This document shows positions 5,534-5,730 of a stretch of 5,730 nt of DNA, in pieces. Origin of the DNA: an uncultured Ruminococcus sp. (GTDB taxonomy: Bacteria > Bacillota > Clostridia > Oscillospirales > Ruminococcaceae); assembly GCA_900556055.1 (NCBI GenBank), contig USNJ01000131.1:1-5730 (forward strand), read 5' to 3'. A model generated the notes under the pieces. It did not search any database. It was not told the DNA's origin and worked only from the letters and a program-made list of their open reading frames with translations. The stretch's first letter is position 1, and each line of letters starts with the position of its first letter. The position numbers were made by a program, and so were the translations under genes.

Positions 5534-5730
5534 ATTTATTCCCGCCGATATAGAGGAAACTCAGCGTATAGACAAATGGGTGTGTGCTGAGGAAAATGAA
5601 AGTGGTCTGTCACGCTCAGGACTTCAAAAGCTTATAAAAGATGAGGCAGTTTCCGTAAACGGAAAGCTCATAAGCAAAAGCAGCTTTCCGATAAAAAACG
5701 GTGATATCATTCTGATAACAGTGCCTGATC
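5520..5730 (+). CDS. RluA/RluD family pseudouridine synthase, N-terminal S4 domain (partial)
   Basis: The right window edge cuts the gene after 70 codons. The ATG at 5520 has GGGGA (5507-5511) 8 nt upstream and overlaps the end of lspA by 14 nt. Residues about 14-68 form an S4 RNA-binding domain: TQRIDKWVC, then LSRSGLQKLIKDEAVSVNGKLI and IKNGDIILITVP. This is the usual N-terminal extension of RluD-type enzymes, which convert selected uridines in 23S rRNA to pseudouridine. The catalytic domain with its GRLD-type Asp motif is off the window, so activity cannot be checked. The position directly after lspA matches ylyB of Bacillus, which supports the pseudouridine-synthase call over another S4 protein. 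Which rRNA positions it would modify cannot be told, so I give no symbol. Confidence 0.85.
   Translation, partial: METLEFIPADIEETQRIDKWVCAEENESGLSRSGLQKLIKDEAVSVNGKLISKSSFPIKNGDIILITVPD
5650..5690 (+). repeat. Three-segment competing inverted repeat in the start of the rluD-like gene
   Basis: TTTCCG (5650-5655) pairs with CGGAAA (5660-5665) around a 4-nt loop. The same middle segment, extended to CGGAAAGCT (5660-5668), also pairs perfectly with AGCTTTCCG (5682-5690) around a 13-nt loop. The two hairpins are mutually exclusive. Neither is followed by a U-run on either strand. Repeats of this size are expected about once by chance in a window this long, so function is unproven. Confidence 0.35.

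Noticed and set aside
5660..5690. Intrinsic terminator early in the rluD-like gene
   Set aside because: The 9-bp stem is followed by ATAAAAAACG, not a T-run, and nothing suitable follows on the other strand.

Overview
The window is a compact, single-strand (+) gene block from a low-to-moderate G+C Firmicute, most likely a Clostridia member; something close to Ruminococcus/Oscillospiraceae is my guess from protein style and cannot be confirmed without a search. The evidence is the gene order: a YggS/YlmE PLP protein, SepF, YlmH, DivIVA, IleS, LspA and an RluD-type pseudouridine synthase. This is the conserved segment downstream of the division and cell wall (dcw) cluster in Gram-positive bacteria, comparable to ylmE-sepF-ylmG-ylmH-divIVA-ileS-lspA-ylyB of Bacillus.

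Layout: 1-333 holds the C-terminal half of the PLP-homeostasis protein, cut by the left edge. 350-790 is sepF, and 787-1566 is ylmH, joined to sepF by an ATGA stop/start overlap. 1598-2137 is divIVA. 2176-4983 is a full-length isoleucyl-tRNA synthetase. 5018-5533 is lspA (signal peptidase II). 5520-5730 is the S4-domain start of an RluD-family pseudouridine synthase, cut by the right edge. All gaps are under 40 nt, so the block reads as one operon-like unit. The only promoter candidate I can see is a weak one just before divIVA, and no intrinsic terminator is visible.

How the genes relate: SepF (membrane anchoring of FtsZ) and DivIVA (polar/septal curvature scaffold) serve division. YlmH, IleS and the RluD-type enzyme serve translation or ribosome/tRNA biology. 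LspA matures lipoproteins. No direct biochemical link between the two groups is evident; they share a conserved transcription unit.

This is mostly ordinary core-genome DNA and I do not see a novel system. The points worth checking are modest: no ylmG between sepF and ylmH; an ileS with no room for a T-box leader; non-canonical class I signature motifs in IleS (HLGT for HIGH, AMHKS for KMSKS); a second four- to five-cysteine cluster in IleS; a changed membrane-tip sequence in DivIVA; a bulged 11-bp hairpin inside ylmH; a three-segment competing inverted repeat at the start of the rluD-like gene; and AUA codons that are scarce in ileS but frequent in yggS and lspA.
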